From Neurospora crassa OR74A (taxonomy: Eukaryota > Ascomycota > Sordariomycetes > Sordariales > Sordariaceae), in NCBI RefSeq assembly GCF_000182925.2, contig NC_026507.1:2604001-2668000 (forward strand): DNA of 64,000 nucleotides, in the 5' to 3' direction. The position numbers were made by a program, and so were the translations under genes. The notes under the pieces were generated by a model that saw only the letters and a program-made list of their open reading frames with translations, was not told where the DNA came from and did no database searches. This document shows positions 35,911 to 47,082 of this stretch, in pieces (positions within the stretch are counted from its first letter, which is position 1; the number at the start of each line of letters is the position of its first letter).

Positions 35911-37857
35911 CTATGCATTTTCCATCTTCACATCAGCATTCTCCTCTTTGACCTCGTCCTTCGCTTCCTGCTTGGCCTCGTCTTTAACTTGCTTATTAGC
36001 ATTCTGGCTGCCTGCTGGTGTCGCTGCAGCAGGAGTTCCCGCATTTTCACTCTTCGTGTCCTTCTTTTCCTCTTGGCACTGATCAGTCTCGTCCTTTTTA
36101 TCCTCATCCTTAGGCACGGCCCTCATCAACCAATTCATCATGCACCAGACGAGCTTCATGGCCTCCACTCTGTCCTCAGGCTTGAAGAGGTCAAACCACT
36201 TGCTCCTCCTCACTTCCAGCCTTCCCCAGCTTCGCTTCCCGTTCTCAAACTCGTGCTCGGCGCGGCCCTCCAAAACCGCCATTAGCTGATCGGGCACCCG
36301 CACTCTTACAATGCTGATGTGATGATACAAGGCACTGACCACAAAGATGTCATCGTACTCTGCGCCTGCGGCTCTGCCAATGGCGGCGTACTTGGCCTTC
36401 TTGTCCCAAGTCAGGGCCGGAGGGCGAACCATGCGGTAGTTGTCGTACATGGCCATATTACCCGACTTCTTCAGGCGCTTGACGCCCTTGGCCGGTCCCG
36501 TGCTAGACTCCTTCTCTCTTTCTGGGAGACGTGTGCTGGGCAAGGGGCCAAACGGGGAAGCGCGGGATGCAAGTCGGGCAGAGATGGCCACCTTTGTGGG
36601 CTTCTCGGCAGGAGCAGCAGCCGGAGGGGGCGCGTCCTTGTCTCCAACAAGTGTGTCGTCGCCACTGGTCTGCTGTTCAATCTCACGGCCAATGGGGCCA
36701 CCGGGGCCACCGCCCCATCGAGGCTTGGTGCACCACCAGGCACCTTCGCCGATGCGCTTCTCGGTGCGACCCTCGCGGGCTCGATGCTGGGCCGTTACTA
36801 GCGCGGCAACCAACTCGCGGCCCAAATCAAAGACGGCATCCGGATCGGTGGAAGACTCGTTCGGGTCCTCGGGTGGGGGTAGGAAGCCAGTGGAATGTCT
36901 AGCACTTACGGCCGCCACAGGTCCTTCAACGATACCGGCGCGGGCTTCTTCCCTAGTGGTCGGGGTCTTGTACATGAAAGTGCAACCGGAAGAGAAGTAG
37001 GAGCTACGGGCAGATCCACAATTGCGAGACGTGATGTGCAGCCTCGGCTCAGCACGAGCCGGCGCAGTGTTACACCCAAAGTCGTACGCGACAAGCTTCA
37101 AGAAGGTTTGCACCATCTGCTGGCGGAAGTCAGGGGGCATCTGATTGCCGGCGCCGGTACGTCGAGGCTTGGAGGCCAGAGCGTCCTTGTCTTCTTCTTC
37201 ACCTTCCGGAGCTGACTGTTCTGTTACCGAGGTGTCATCCCAATAATTGGATAGTGTGTCGAGCTGACGGAAGAACTCGTAGCAGTTTCCCAGCCGGGCG
37301 TGGCTCTGGCCCTTCGGAGGTTGGATGCGGCGAACAGTCCGGTAGCCGGTCTCATTAGGAAACATCAGCTCACGCTTACGCTCCAGGTAAGTATTGCAGC
37401 CGGGAGAGCGGTTTCCCGAAACCAGTGGGACCCTGGTGCTCTCGTTCACCTCGTGAGCTGCATCGGATGAGAGCTCATCCCAAGCAGCGAAATCCGGGAT
37501 ATAAGATGGATCAGGGATGAGGTCCGCCGCCGTAGAGTTTGGCACTACATGGACTCCGAGAGCCTCAAAATGGGCAACGGCCAGCTGGGCTGGGCGGACT
37601 ATGCCCTGCAACAAGGTGACAACCGACTTTGGTGTTTCGTCTGCGGCTCCCGGTGCTGTTTGTTGGTCATCTTGAACTTGGGGATAGAAGCGCGGAAAGT
37701 TGACGGGCGTGGGTGGAGGCACGTCCTTGGGCGGCCCTTGAGGCGCTGTGGCCAAGGGAACTAAACGGAATGGTTAGCACAGCTCGGCCAGACAGTCTAT
37801 GTACAGCAAAACAGGGGGACTGAAGAACACACTCAAGTGGGCAAAGTTCCCAAACAT
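35911..37857 (-). CDS. Unrecognised protein of 624 residues with acidic Lys/Glu tail
   Basis: I do not recognise this gene. Two exons, 37857-37833 and 37760-35911, with a 72-nt intron. The first encodes MFGNFAHL, and the frame then runs unbroken for 1.85 kb, strong evidence of a real gene. The N-terminal 40 residues are Pro-rich. Residues about 40-300 hold folded-looking segments with aromatic and Cys residues (NCYEFFRQLDTLSNYWDD, KLVAYDFGCN, YFSSGCTFMYKTP). A low-complexity Ala/Pro part lies at about 380-430. A second compact block follows near 455-560 (YDNYRMVRPPALTWDKKAKY, WFDLFKPEDRVEAMKLVWCM). The last 60 residues are alternating Lys/Glu/Asp and may form a charged helix. No signal peptide or membrane segment. 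It could be nuclear, but that is a guess from composition. Confidence 0.8.
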
Positions 37858-40091
37858 GATGGCTACTGCAGTGGGAAGACACGGCAACGGTACCGTACTA
37901 CCGAGGGGTTCGGCGTCGGTGATAAGCGGAAGACGTTGCGCCGGCAACCGACAAGGTAGGATGGGCGGCGGGCACCGTGACGCAGAGCCGGGACTTTCAG
38001 TGAACCGCCGACTCAGGCGGATGTCGTGCTCTTTGTTGCACAAGAGCGGCGGCGGGAAACAGGTAACAGGAGATGTTTGTGGAGAAAGGAGGGGATGTTG
38101 TAGAGACAGCCTTGAGATGGAAGAAGATCACGGAAGAGAGGGTCGCCCCTGGGCCCGATCCTGGTGCCCCTGGAGCCAACGTGCCAACCCTGGGTGATAT
38201 CGATGTGTTCGAGGAAGCTCTGGCGTGTCTGGCCCGATGGCCTGGGGTTGTGCGGCCGCCACGGGGACAAGCCGGTTCGGACGGAATTCGTGGTCGAATG
38301 ATTTGGGAAGCTCGGTTGGGCCGCCCAGTCGCCCACAATCACCCAGTCTCCGTTCCGCTAGCGCAGCGGGCCGTTACCGTTACGTTGCCTTGGGTGATCA
38401 TGGCCCAAGTCTGAGAGAACGCTTCTCTTCGTTCGTTGCCATTCCGTCGAAGAGAAGGTGACGGTGAGGGTTTCCACGCCGTTCCCATCAGAGACGACCC
38501 CGCATGCCTTTGCAAGTCAGGGGTTCAAGGGTCACAGCGCCTGCCTGTTTTGGCGGTGGCCGGGCACAGGGATCACGCGCCGCGTCGACCGTTCGGGAGC
38601 TCTTCCATGTTCCGCCTGCAACGGACCTGCAACCCCGCCCGCTTGTGTACCCTACATAGTAGTAGGTACTTACTCGCCTACCTGGTTTACAGTGCTGGGA
38701 CTGGGCTGACGGCGGACGTCGGCAGCCTACAAGGAGTCTGCCCGTTCCCGGTATACTAGACGGTAAACCACCTACTCGGAGCCCCGTGCCCGCCCGCCCA
38801 TTGCCCGGGACACCCCGACCTAAGGCACCTACCTACCTTACTACTATAAAGAGGAACCTACCTCTACTTACCACAGGGCAGTACCCGATTCCTCCAGACG
38901 AGTGTGTTCGCCCCGAGATGCCGTCCACCTGCGCTTCCGGCTCGGCTACCGGACGCCCGGTCTTGCAGAACATACTTGGAACTTAGTTGCATATTGGAAG
39001 GTACCTCTAACTTGGTTGGTGGTCCCACCCCTCGATGGAATTTGCTCCTCTTGAGCAGACCTGGCGGGTACATGAACAGCGCAATTCTACCCACCACTGT
39101 GTCACAAGCAATGCAGGCAACCAAAAGCGTCATGGCGCCGTGCATCTGCCCCGTCCCTTGTCCGCCCACCGTTGACCGTGGATCGGATCTCTCCTTCGGC
39201 ATCATCATTGAGCAAAACACAAGACAACAAGATACAACTGGCGCCGAGGCTTTGAAGTCGGTGCTTCAAACTCCCCGCTTCAGACCCGGTCAAGAAGACT
39301 GTTGCAATTGGCCTCGCAATCGATCGTCTGAACTGCACGGTTTGTGCATGCTTGAGCTCTCTCAGACCTGCTACCTCCTCAAGTCGCCTCCGCTATTTTT
39401 CTGTAGCGAACAACAATCGAGGTGCCATGGTAGCAGCTGACGGGTGGCTTTCCGGGCCCAAACATATTTCCTTGAAACATTCACGATGCTACTCTCAACA
39501 CCAAGGAGTGTGCTTCAGGAGTGTCGCAAGACAGGGATTTGCCCGTCTAAGCGACACCAACATGCGCTTACCCCTTGATGTTAGAGCCGCGTTGAAGACA
39601 GCCGTGGTTCGTCTCGACCGTGTTCTCGGTGTTCGTGAGCCCTGCTTTGGTTCCATTTCGGACATCACGTCGTTATTACACTTCCCATCTACCAATCAAA
39701 GTACATGGGTCCTGTTCTCAAACACACGCCTATGCTGTTCCTACCTCACCATGCCCCCGATGCCATCATCAGAAGAGCCATGAGGAGGCTGGCTCGGTTC
39801 CAATGCGCTGCCGAGGGAAGTGGGCTGCTGGAGCGGCTCCTATTTCTGTCGTCCTTGAGCTATCAAGTGATGATCTGCTTTACGACACCCCAAGCTTTGC
39901 TTGTTTAGGGACCATCTTCCTCACCACTCGCAAAGGGTTCATGATTATACCGACATAGACAGGCCCGCGAGGCCCAACTATTCTCTTCGTTCACCTGGCG
40001 TGTCCTTTTATTCATCATACCAATATTAATTATCCTCGTATGCTTTGCGACTGGATTCGCCGGCACGGAGGCACAGTGATCGAGTTCCAGC
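37858..40091. other. Intergenic, 2.2 kb, with TAGGTA tracts
   Basis: Between two divergent genes. It contains tract clusters near 38650-38690 and 38827-38872. Open frames such as 38904-39440 and 39352-39783 (+) have no motif that I trust and the second lacks an ATG start. Confidence 0.45.
38650..38872. repeat. GTAGGTACTTAC / CACCTACCTACCTTA tracts
   Basis: Two groups of the recurring tract, around 38650-38690 and 38827-38872, in the 5' region shared by the genes at 35911-37857 and 40092-42002. Confidence 0.6.
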
Positions 40092-42002
40092 ATGTCATCA
40101 CCCAATCTTCCTTCATCAGCAAGGTCGTTCATTTTCACAACCACCGGAGGCAAGCGATGTACAGCAATACTCAAAGCCGTCCAATTCAGCAATGTCCCAA
40201 CAGCCACAGGTCGCGATTCTCGGTTGCCGGCAACGACAACGAGGTCGACGACGACAACAACGACAGAAGCGACAACAAGGGATGAGAATACGGTGCCAGT
40301 CAACACCAGTGCGAGCCCGCCTCCGCCGCTCGAAGACAGTATAATCCCCAGTTCAACAAGTTCGACGAGCATATTGACCACAATACCTACCCCACCCGTC
40401 ACGAGCACCTCTTCGTCTTTGCTCCCAACATCATCACCGGAAGCCGAGCAATATTCTGTGAGCAATGAGACTGAGACTTCAGCGGAGACAAGCATCGTGA
40501 CAGAAACAGCGTCAGGAATATTCCCTGATGATGCGGTAGTAACGCCTTTTGCTAGCACAGGCGCAAACCTCCAGCCATCCTCCACCAGCAATGCAGTACA
40601 GGCCACGGAAAACCCAACTTTATTCCCCACTATAAGCTCAGTTCCAAGCGCTCATAACAGCGAAGCTGCGAAGGTGGCTGGAGGTGTGCTCAGTGGTCTC
40701 GTGGTCCTCAGTCTCATCGGACTCTTCTTATGGCTGTGGCGACGACGGAGATTGCAGAAGAGAAGGAGCACCCTTTTGACACCTCTGGGTACTGGTCCTG
40801 GCACAAACCCAAATGAGAAGACGCCTTATATCATCAGTCGACGCAGCATTGGCCCAACACCGGGGTTCGTGAAGGCAAAGGCCGCCCTAGGTTACAAGGT
40901 CGAAAGAATCCGAGAGCGCATCAGTCAAGCCTTTTCCGAACCTAGCATCCTACTATCGCCTTTGAAACGGGGCCCTCGATTTGAGGAACTCAACACACAC
41001 AGTCGAAACCCATCGCTAGCTTTCACCGACAAGGCGAACGGAACGGGGTCGGTCAAAGGCAGCACGTCGAATTGGTGGTCCCGAATGGCATCCCACATGC
41101 GTATCAACAAGTGGCTACGCAACATGCGCAACGATGAGGTTGTGCGAGACAGACATTTTGACGCGGAAAACACAAGTGAACGGAAGGCCAGACTCAAGTA
41201 CCAACCCGACTTCCTAACGTTGATAGCCATGGACGATGGTGATCTCGGCCGAGAAGCCCAAGGCCAAGGGCAGCAACGTCTGAGCGTCACGCGCCAGGAC
41301 AGTGGTGGTGGAAGCAGAGACAAAGTGTCAACAGCACGGCCACTGCGCCTCGACGAGGGCGACAACCCCTTCAGAGACAACAACTTGCTCAGCCATATAT
41401 CAGCCATACCAGCGCCCCTAGCCGCCGGTCTTGGCCGTTCCGACAACCCTGCCAGCGACCCTCCTTATCCTGTTCGAAACCTTTACAACGACGCCACCAC
41501 AATCTCCAAACCGCCGACAGCGACCAACTACGGCATCGAGGACCGCCGCCGCCGACAGTCACGCGGTCATCCAATCAGTATTTCTGCCAGCACGACGGCA
41601 AATGGAAACCCAAGTCGACAACCCAGCACCCGCACCTACCGCGAAAGCATCGACTCGTTCACCACCCATCGCAATAAATTCCGGTCAGACCCTTTTGACT
41701 TGGAGCGCCCTGAGCTTCTGGGCGGTGTTCCGCAAGTCATGGCAAGCCAAGGGACGCCATCAGCAGTGACAGGCCCTAGACATCCACCCAGTGCTCATAC
41801 CCGCCAGGAGAGCTTGGGCGGCTCAATGAGGTACTCGTATTCGAGCGGTGTCGTGAGTTTGGATGAGTGGAGTGATCCGGGGCCGGATGTGGGTTATAAG
41901 TCTGCCGGGTCTGGGGATACTAGAGGTTATGGGAGGGTGAGGAGTGCAAGTGTGAGTGTTGGAAGGGATGGAGGGCAAAACATTTTGGGACGGGCAATCT
42001 AA
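40092..42002 (+). CDS. Ser/Thr-rich single-pass membrane protein
   Basis: Function unknown; layout resembles fungal cell-wall or surface sensors (Mid2/Wsc type) without their cysteine-rich domain. A single 636-codon frame from ATG. Residues about 45-190 are dominated by Ser, Thr and Pro, expected to be heavily O-mannosylated. One strong hydrophobic segment lies at about 195-216 (VAGGVLSGLVVLSLIGLFLW). It is followed at once by RRRRLQKRR, which fixes an outside-in orientation. The cytosolic tail (about 217-636) is long, polar and rich in Ser, Arg, Gly and Asp, with likely phosphorylation sites. The N terminus shows no clear signal peptide. Either an upstream exon is missing from this model or the segment acts as a signal anchor. 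Confidence 0.75.
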   Translation: MSSPNLPSSARSFIFTTTGGKRCTAILKAVQFSNVPTATGRDSRLPATTTRSTTTTTTEATTRDENTVPVNTSASPPPPLEDSIIPSSTSSTSILTTIPTPPVTSTSSSLLPTSSPEAEQYSVSNETETSAETSIVTETASGIFPDDAVVTPFASTGANLQPSSTSNAVQATENPTLFPTISSVPSAHNSEAAKVAGGVLSGLVVLSLIGLFLWLWRRRRLQKRRSTLLTPLGTGPGTNPNEKTPYIISRRSIGPTPGFVKAKAALGYKVERIRERISQAFSEPSILLSPLKRGPRFEELNTHSRNPSLAFTDKANGTGSVKGSTSNWWSRMASHMRINKWLRNMRNDEVVRDRHFDAENTSERKARLKYQPDFLTLIAMDDGDLGREAQGQGQQRLSVTRQDSGGGSRDKVSTARPLRLDEGDNPFRDNNLLSHISAIPAPLAAGLGRSDNPASDPPYPVRNLYNDATTISKPPTATNYGIEDRRRRQSRGHPISISASTTANGNPSRQPSTRTYRESIDSFTTHRNKFRSDPFDLERPELLGGVPQVMASQGTPSAVTGPRHPPSAHTRQESLGGSMRYSYSSGVVSLDEWSDPGPDVGYKSAGSGDTRGYGRVRSASVSVGRDGGQNILGRAI

Positions 42003-42059
42003 AGGATTTGGTTCGTTAGCATCGCAGTGAAATACAATTGGACTTGGTGTCCTGAACGT

Positions 42060-42093
<34 letters not shown>

Positions 42094-42673
42094 TCTCCTT
42101 GATCATTATGCCTCTTCACAGTTCATTTTGGTCTTGCACATTTCTCAGGCGTTAAAGGTCAGTCTCGGTCTGGGAAACGCAGCGATGCGACTCCATTTGG
42201 TGCAGCATATCCCCAGAATAAATGACACTGGGGAACGGAAATCTATCGTACGAAACGATGGGATATCAAGACGTGACATGAGACATAAGTAAATGCATAC
42301 ATACATCCTTGATGGGAAAATCCCAAGCAGCGTTATTCAACATCCACCGTCGCCATCTCAAGGTTCTAGAATAATGTTCACTCTTATCTCGTCTCCTTGG
42401 CCGCTTTTGCGCTCTGCCACTCACACGAACCTATCTGGAAGCTCCACGTAACACACGTCTATTTCCTTTTGTCTTCTTTGAGTATAATGCAAGAATGGTA
42501 TCAACTTTATTGCTTCGATTATAGTGATGCGTTCAGGTGAGCAAGTAAAATACAGAATCGCGAGTCACAAGGGCGTGTGTGTGCAAGGTTAAGTTGAATA
42601 TCTGATTATATAGATACAGGCTTCGGCAACAGCTTCCGTCAAACTGCTACGACAGCTGATCAACAGTTGTACA
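42003..42673. other. Intergenic before tRNA-Asp
   Basis: 671 bp with a TA microsatellite at its start (listed separately) and no gene that I can see. Confidence 0.5.
42063..42091. repeat. (TA)n microsatellite
   Basis: About 14 perfect TA units, 60 bp after the stop codon of the Ser/Thr-rich membrane protein gene and probably within its 3' untranslated region. Confidence 0.85.
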
Positions 42674-42766
42674 TCTTCCGTAGTATAGTGGTCAGTATGT
42701 GAGCTTGTCAAGCTTGAACATCGGTTCGATTCGCTCGAGACCCGGGTTCAATTCCCGGCGGGAGAG
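42674..42766 (+). tRNA. tRNA-Asp (GTC) with intron
   Basis: The acceptor is TCTTCCG/CGGGAGA with G73. The anticodon stem is TGAGC/GCTCG with loop TTGTCA, and the T arm is CCGGG-TTCAATT-CCCGG. A 21-nt intron follows position 37. A T-rich terminator (ATTTTTT) begins about 5 bases after the 3' end. Confidence 0.9.
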
Positions 42767-43273
42767 ACCTTATTTTTTGCACATCCCCAGGGCCCCCTTA
42801 ACCAAATCTCAGATGAGATTCCTTTTTCTGGGTTTCTTTAGCGATGTTGATCATCTATCTCTCTTGGTTTCTTTTCCTTAATTCTGTTAAATTCTCCATC
42901 AGTTTATCCTCTTTTTTTTGTTTCTTCCATTCTCTCGTCAATATTTTCCGATCTTGGCATTGCCATTTGACACTTTACTTCATCACTCGGCCTTTCATCC
43001 AACACCCAGTATTATTATACTATAATTACCAACTGAATGGAATTACCTAAATCATCTTATATATACACGGACAGAGCACGTTTTATTCAGCTGTACCTCT
43101 AACGTAATTACTTGTTTCTCTGACTTCAATCCATGAATGAGAGTTTCTCTCTTATGACCATCGTAGCATAACCTCATAATGGTAATCCAAACCCGCTACA
43201 GTATTCCACTTCGTTATAAGTTCATAAACCCCTCTCCACAGCAGGACATGTGTGCAGCTCATGCTATTGCCTC
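42767..43273. other. Intergenic between tRNA-Asp and pyruvate decarboxylase
   Basis: 507 bp, T-rich on the plus strand; no gene seen. It should contain the 3' untranslated region of the decarboxylase. Confidence 0.5.
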
Positions 43274-45139
43274 TCACTGCTCATCCTCAATCCTAGAGTT
43301 GGTCCTCGCCGAAATTTCAGCCGTGAGCTTCAACGCCCGCGGCGCATCATCCTTTGGCATCCACAACTCTACAAACTGCAGGCCTTTATACTCGTTGAAA
43401 TCTTTGTCTTTGAGGAGCCTCTCCAACTCATCCTTTGTCTTGATAACGAACTTCTGAGACTGGCCTTCCTTGGCGCCAAAGACCGCGGGGATATCGGTAT
43501 AGTTCCAGCGGGTGACATCGTTGTAATCCGCGTCCATGCCATGGATGTAACGTTCGATAGTGTAGCCTTCGTTGTAGATGAGGAAGCTTTGAGGCAATCC
43601 AGTTAGTCGAAGCTCGTCAAGCTAACCCTAAACAAGATACGAGAGATAAAAAACGGAAGCACTTACATGGTGACCCTCAAGTTATGTTTCAGCATCGTGC
43701 TGACTTCCTGGCAAGTCAGTTGAAAACTGCCATCACCCACGAACAAGATTGTTCGCCTATCTTGTTCAAGATCCTTCACTGCCAGTGCCGCGCCCTGGGC
43801 AGCGCCTACCGACCAGCCGATACTTCCCCATAGTACCTGCGTCACCCCCATGACGTCCTTGGGGAATCTGCTTTCCCAGATGCCGAAGTTGGCTGTGCCC
43901 GTTTCGGTAACAACGACATCTCCTTCCTGGAAGTACTCGCCTACTCTTGGCCAGAACCACGCCTGAGTGATGGCCTGCGAGTCATCCCTGTTCTCAGCTA
44001 CAGCATTCTCGACCGGGGGAGAAGGGGTTATCGAGAGTTTGGACATGTCGATGCGCTCAGTGACCTTCCGGAGCACACCCCTCATTGCAACACCAGGATA
44101 CTCGGAGTAGCGCACAGTGCAATGGTCGCTATGCAAATCGATGGTATTCAGTTGTGAGGTGTGATACGAGAAGCCAGCAGTGTTGAAGTCACTTTTGATC
44201 GCGCCAATGGACAAAACCAAATCAGAGCCCTCAACGCGCTTAGCAACTTCGGGAAGAGAGCCGGTGCCAGCATAGACACCACCGTAGTGCTCGGACGTTT
44301 CATCGAAGGCACCCTTGCCCATGGGTGTAACAAACACCGGAAGCTTGGTCTTTTCGATGAACCGTTTGACTTCTTCGGTAACCCTATGGCGGATTGCGCA
44401 TGCGTCGACCAGGACCACCGGATTCTTGGCTCCATGGAGGTATCTGAGGACCACATCGACGACATAGTCTTCTCTGTCGGGATCATTCTCCGGCTCGGAG
44501 AGATCAATCTCTGTGTCCAATCTAGCGCCCTCGATCTTCTTCTCAACCATGTCGGTAGGTAGCCAAATGTAGACGGGCCGGCTGCGGATCCAGCACTCCC
44601 GGATCGCATGGTCAATCTGGTAGGCGATCTCACTAGGTTTAACTAGCTTGGCAACGTCGCAAGAGATATTTTCGCTCATATTGGCAAAAACGTGGAAGTC
44701 ACCGTTGCCGAGGGTATGGTGTAGAAGCATGCCATTGCGCTGGGAGATGGTCGAAGGGCAGCCGACGATATGGACGATAGGGACATGCTCAGAGTAAGCA
44801 CCGGCAACACCGTTGATGGCGGATAGTTCGCCAACACCGAAGGTGGTTACAAGGGCAGAGATACCCTTGGCACGGGCGTAGCCGTCGGCGGCATAGGCTA
44901 AAGTTGTTTGATATCAGCGATCATGCTGGTGGGAATAGAGAAGTAGACATACCAGCGTTGAGCTCGTTCACGCTACCAACCCATTTCAAACCGGCTTTAG
45001 GAACGTAGTCGAGAGCAACCAGGTTGAAGTCTCCTGGCAGGCCGTGGACTGAGCGGATGCCGATTTGATGCAATCTTCTAAAGAGATACTCAGCCACTGT
45101 CACGGGCTTCTGCAGACTCTGTGTCCGGATGTCTGACAT
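43274..45139 (-). CDS. pdc1: Pyruvate decarboxylase
   Basis: Thiamine-diphosphate enzyme that turns pyruvate into acetaldehyde and CO2 in the cytosol, the first step of ethanol fermentation; in Neurospora the orthologue is the abundant filament-forming protein CFP. Three exons (45139-44953, 44897-43667, 43586-43274) give 576 residues; introns are 55 and 80 nt. The N-terminal domain has HGLPGDFNL and the catalytic Glu in [15 protein letters not shown], restored by the first splice. The central domain follows. The diphosphate/Mg-binding [15 protein letters not shown] continues across the second splice into [18 protein letters not shown]. In most family members NN stands near here, so YN is a variant shared by the filamentous-fungal enzymes I know. 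Confidence 0.96.
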
Positions 45140-46029
45140 GTTTTTGGGTGGGTTATATGGAAGTTATCGTGTAATCTCGTGTGTTGCGGTAGGTTGTCAG
45201 ACCCGGCCCGGCTTGTTTGCGATGTATTGATGGGGTATATTACGAGTGTTGTGTCAAGAGGATGGCGTGTGAAGGTGTGATATCGGAGCAGCAGGATATA
45301 AGCCAGGGCAGCGAGAAGTGATGTGAATAAGTAGAGGTAAGAGAGTCCAAGGTGAAGAGCTGGCTGGAGCTGTTTTGTTGAATGAGGGGAAGCATCTACC
45401 AATATGTACCTATGTAAGTATGACAAAGACGCATTGTCGATTCGAGGGGCCGGAAGGGACCGGATACCGGGCATGGGATTGTTCGTCCTTTCCACGAGTT
45501 AGTGTCGGCGATAGCTGCTTCCTGTGATGTCATGGATGTGAGTTGAAGTTGGTGGTGGGGTGAAGTACATTGTGTACATAGGTACATAGGGGGACGGGAG
45601 TACGTAGGTACATGCCGCTTGGTGGAGTAGCAGGTACGAGTAGCATAGCAAGTTGAGGTAAGTACGGTAGGCTAGTAGTAGGTACCTGCAGCCCGCTCGC
45701 TACCTGAGTGTCGCACCACTGCACTGGAAGCACCTTGCTCCCTTCGGTTCTTTTGTCGCTCTCTTCAGTCATGTAATAACCGGTAACCTGAGCAGGAGTA
45801 TGCCATTGCGACTACCTATGCCAGAGAATAAGAAAGACAGGATATAAGAAACCTACCTTACCTCTAGGTAGGCAGAAAAGACATACAACAACGCCAATGC
45901 GCCTCGCCATGCTGCGTATGCAAAAAAAACACCATCGCCACCACCATCTAACAACCAGACATTTGTATACAACCTTCTGTCACCGGGCTGAGATTTCTCA
46001 GGTCGCTATAATAATAGAGATGTCGCGGA
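45140..46029. other. Intergenic: decarboxylase promoter and ERV1 3' side
   Basis: 890 bp. CT-rich leader-like sequence lies on the decarboxylase coding strand and TAGGTACAT/TAGGTACC tracts at 45566-45705 and 45850-45873. No gene is supported. Confidence 0.5.
45566..45873. repeat. GTACATAGGTACATAGG and ACCTACCTTACCTCTAGGTAGG tracts
   Basis: Scattered copies of the recurring intergenic tract about 430-730 bp upstream of the pyruvate decarboxylase start, including GGTAGGCTAGTAGTAGGTAC. Confidence 0.6.
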
Positions 46030-46692
46030 TCAATCGCAGCTTCCATCCTTCCACCCAGTCCTCCACCTCTCCTGCCACTTGGAGCAGTCAAACGTTGGCT
46101 TGCCCAACTTCCTGTTGACTTCATTGTGCGCCTCACACAGCCAATTTCCAAACTCGTCTCTGCTGCCTGTTTTCGGTTCTTCTTTCTTTATGTATTGTTG
46201 GAAATCTTCGGCGCATACCCAGCAAGGGTACAGCTTTGCGAACAAGCTCATGAAGGACTTTAAATCATTTTGCTCGCTTGGAGTCGGGGCGGGAGGGTAG
46301 GTCGCGGCGATCGAGTGGAGAAGAGTCCAAGAGCTTCGCCCGAGAGTTTCAACATCAGCTGGGCAGTCTGTTCTCCGGGTTGATAATGTAGCTGCCGACG
46401 CAATCGTAGAAGGCGCAGTTGAGGACATGTCGTGACTCGTCTTTAGGGTAGCCTTGGCCTGGGACGCCCAGGCACCGAAGGAGGTGCAAGAACGACAACT
46501 AAGAAGTCGCATCAGTGACATGATGGTGAACCTTGAAGTCCGTACTCTGGATAGAACCTACGGCTTTCCATCCTTGCCCAGTACAACACCCTTGGGGAAT
46601 TTCTTGGGTGGCTCTGTTGCGCTGCCATCGACCGGAGCCGTCGCTGTTGCGCCGCTTTGCGCAGGGTCGTTGTCTGTGACGTTCGTTGGCAT
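46030..46692 (-). CDS. erv1: FAD-linked sulfhydryl oxidase ERV1
   Basis: Intermembrane-space thiol oxidase that re-oxidises Mia40 and passes electrons to cytochrome c, completing the mitochondrial disulfide relay. Two exons, 46692-46562 and 46498-46030, with a 63-nt intron, give 199 residues. The join creates the shuttle motif KPCRSC (C45, C48), as in yeast Erv1. The FAD domain has GRSSWTLLHSIAATYP and the active-site YPCWVC (C136, C139). The structural pair CEAHNEVNRKLGKPTFDC (C165, C182) lies near the C terminus. All key cysteines are present. It is divergent from HEM4, 390 bp away. Confidence 0.95.
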
Positions 46693-47082
46693 TTGTTAAA
46701 CGTATCCACAGGTAGCGGATGAGCGGTGGTATAGAGGCTCAACGGTTGCACGAGTGAACGCTCTCTTCGAGGCACGCAGATATGTGTTTTTGACTGTATC
46801 GAACCCGCCTCGAGGATTAGAAATCAACCAAATGACGGTTCTCGATCGGAACAGCGACTTGAACCGTATAACGGCGTGATCCTTGCTCTCTGCTTATCGA
46901 TAAAGCTATGTCGCCATGCCGGCGCACCTGGCCGGCAATAGTGGGGCGGCTCTTGCCGGTCGCGGGCCCCACTCCGTGACTACACATACGTAAAGATATG
47001 AAATCGGTAGACCAGAAGAAAGGTTCTCTCGTGCCCTTGACTCTGTGTGTCATATTGCGGGAAGCAACAAGGCAGAGTCAAC
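46693..47082. promoter_or_regulatory. Divergent promoter between ERV1 and HEM4
   Basis: 390 bp between two start codons on opposite strands; both promoters must fit here. GC-rich inverted sequences occur (GCCGGCGCACCTGGCCGGC near 46918-46936). Confidence 0.55.

Noticed and set aside
36319-37215. Several plus-strand frames opposite the 624-residue gene
   Set aside because: The minus-strand frame is far longer and has a matching first exon and intron; the plus-strand frames are shadows.
39352-39958. Possible gene or relic upstream of the Ser/Thr-rich membrane protein
   Set aside because: The longest frame lacks an ATG start. Fragments such as LPLDVRAALKT faintly recall sugar-phosphate enzymes, but the match is too short to claim.
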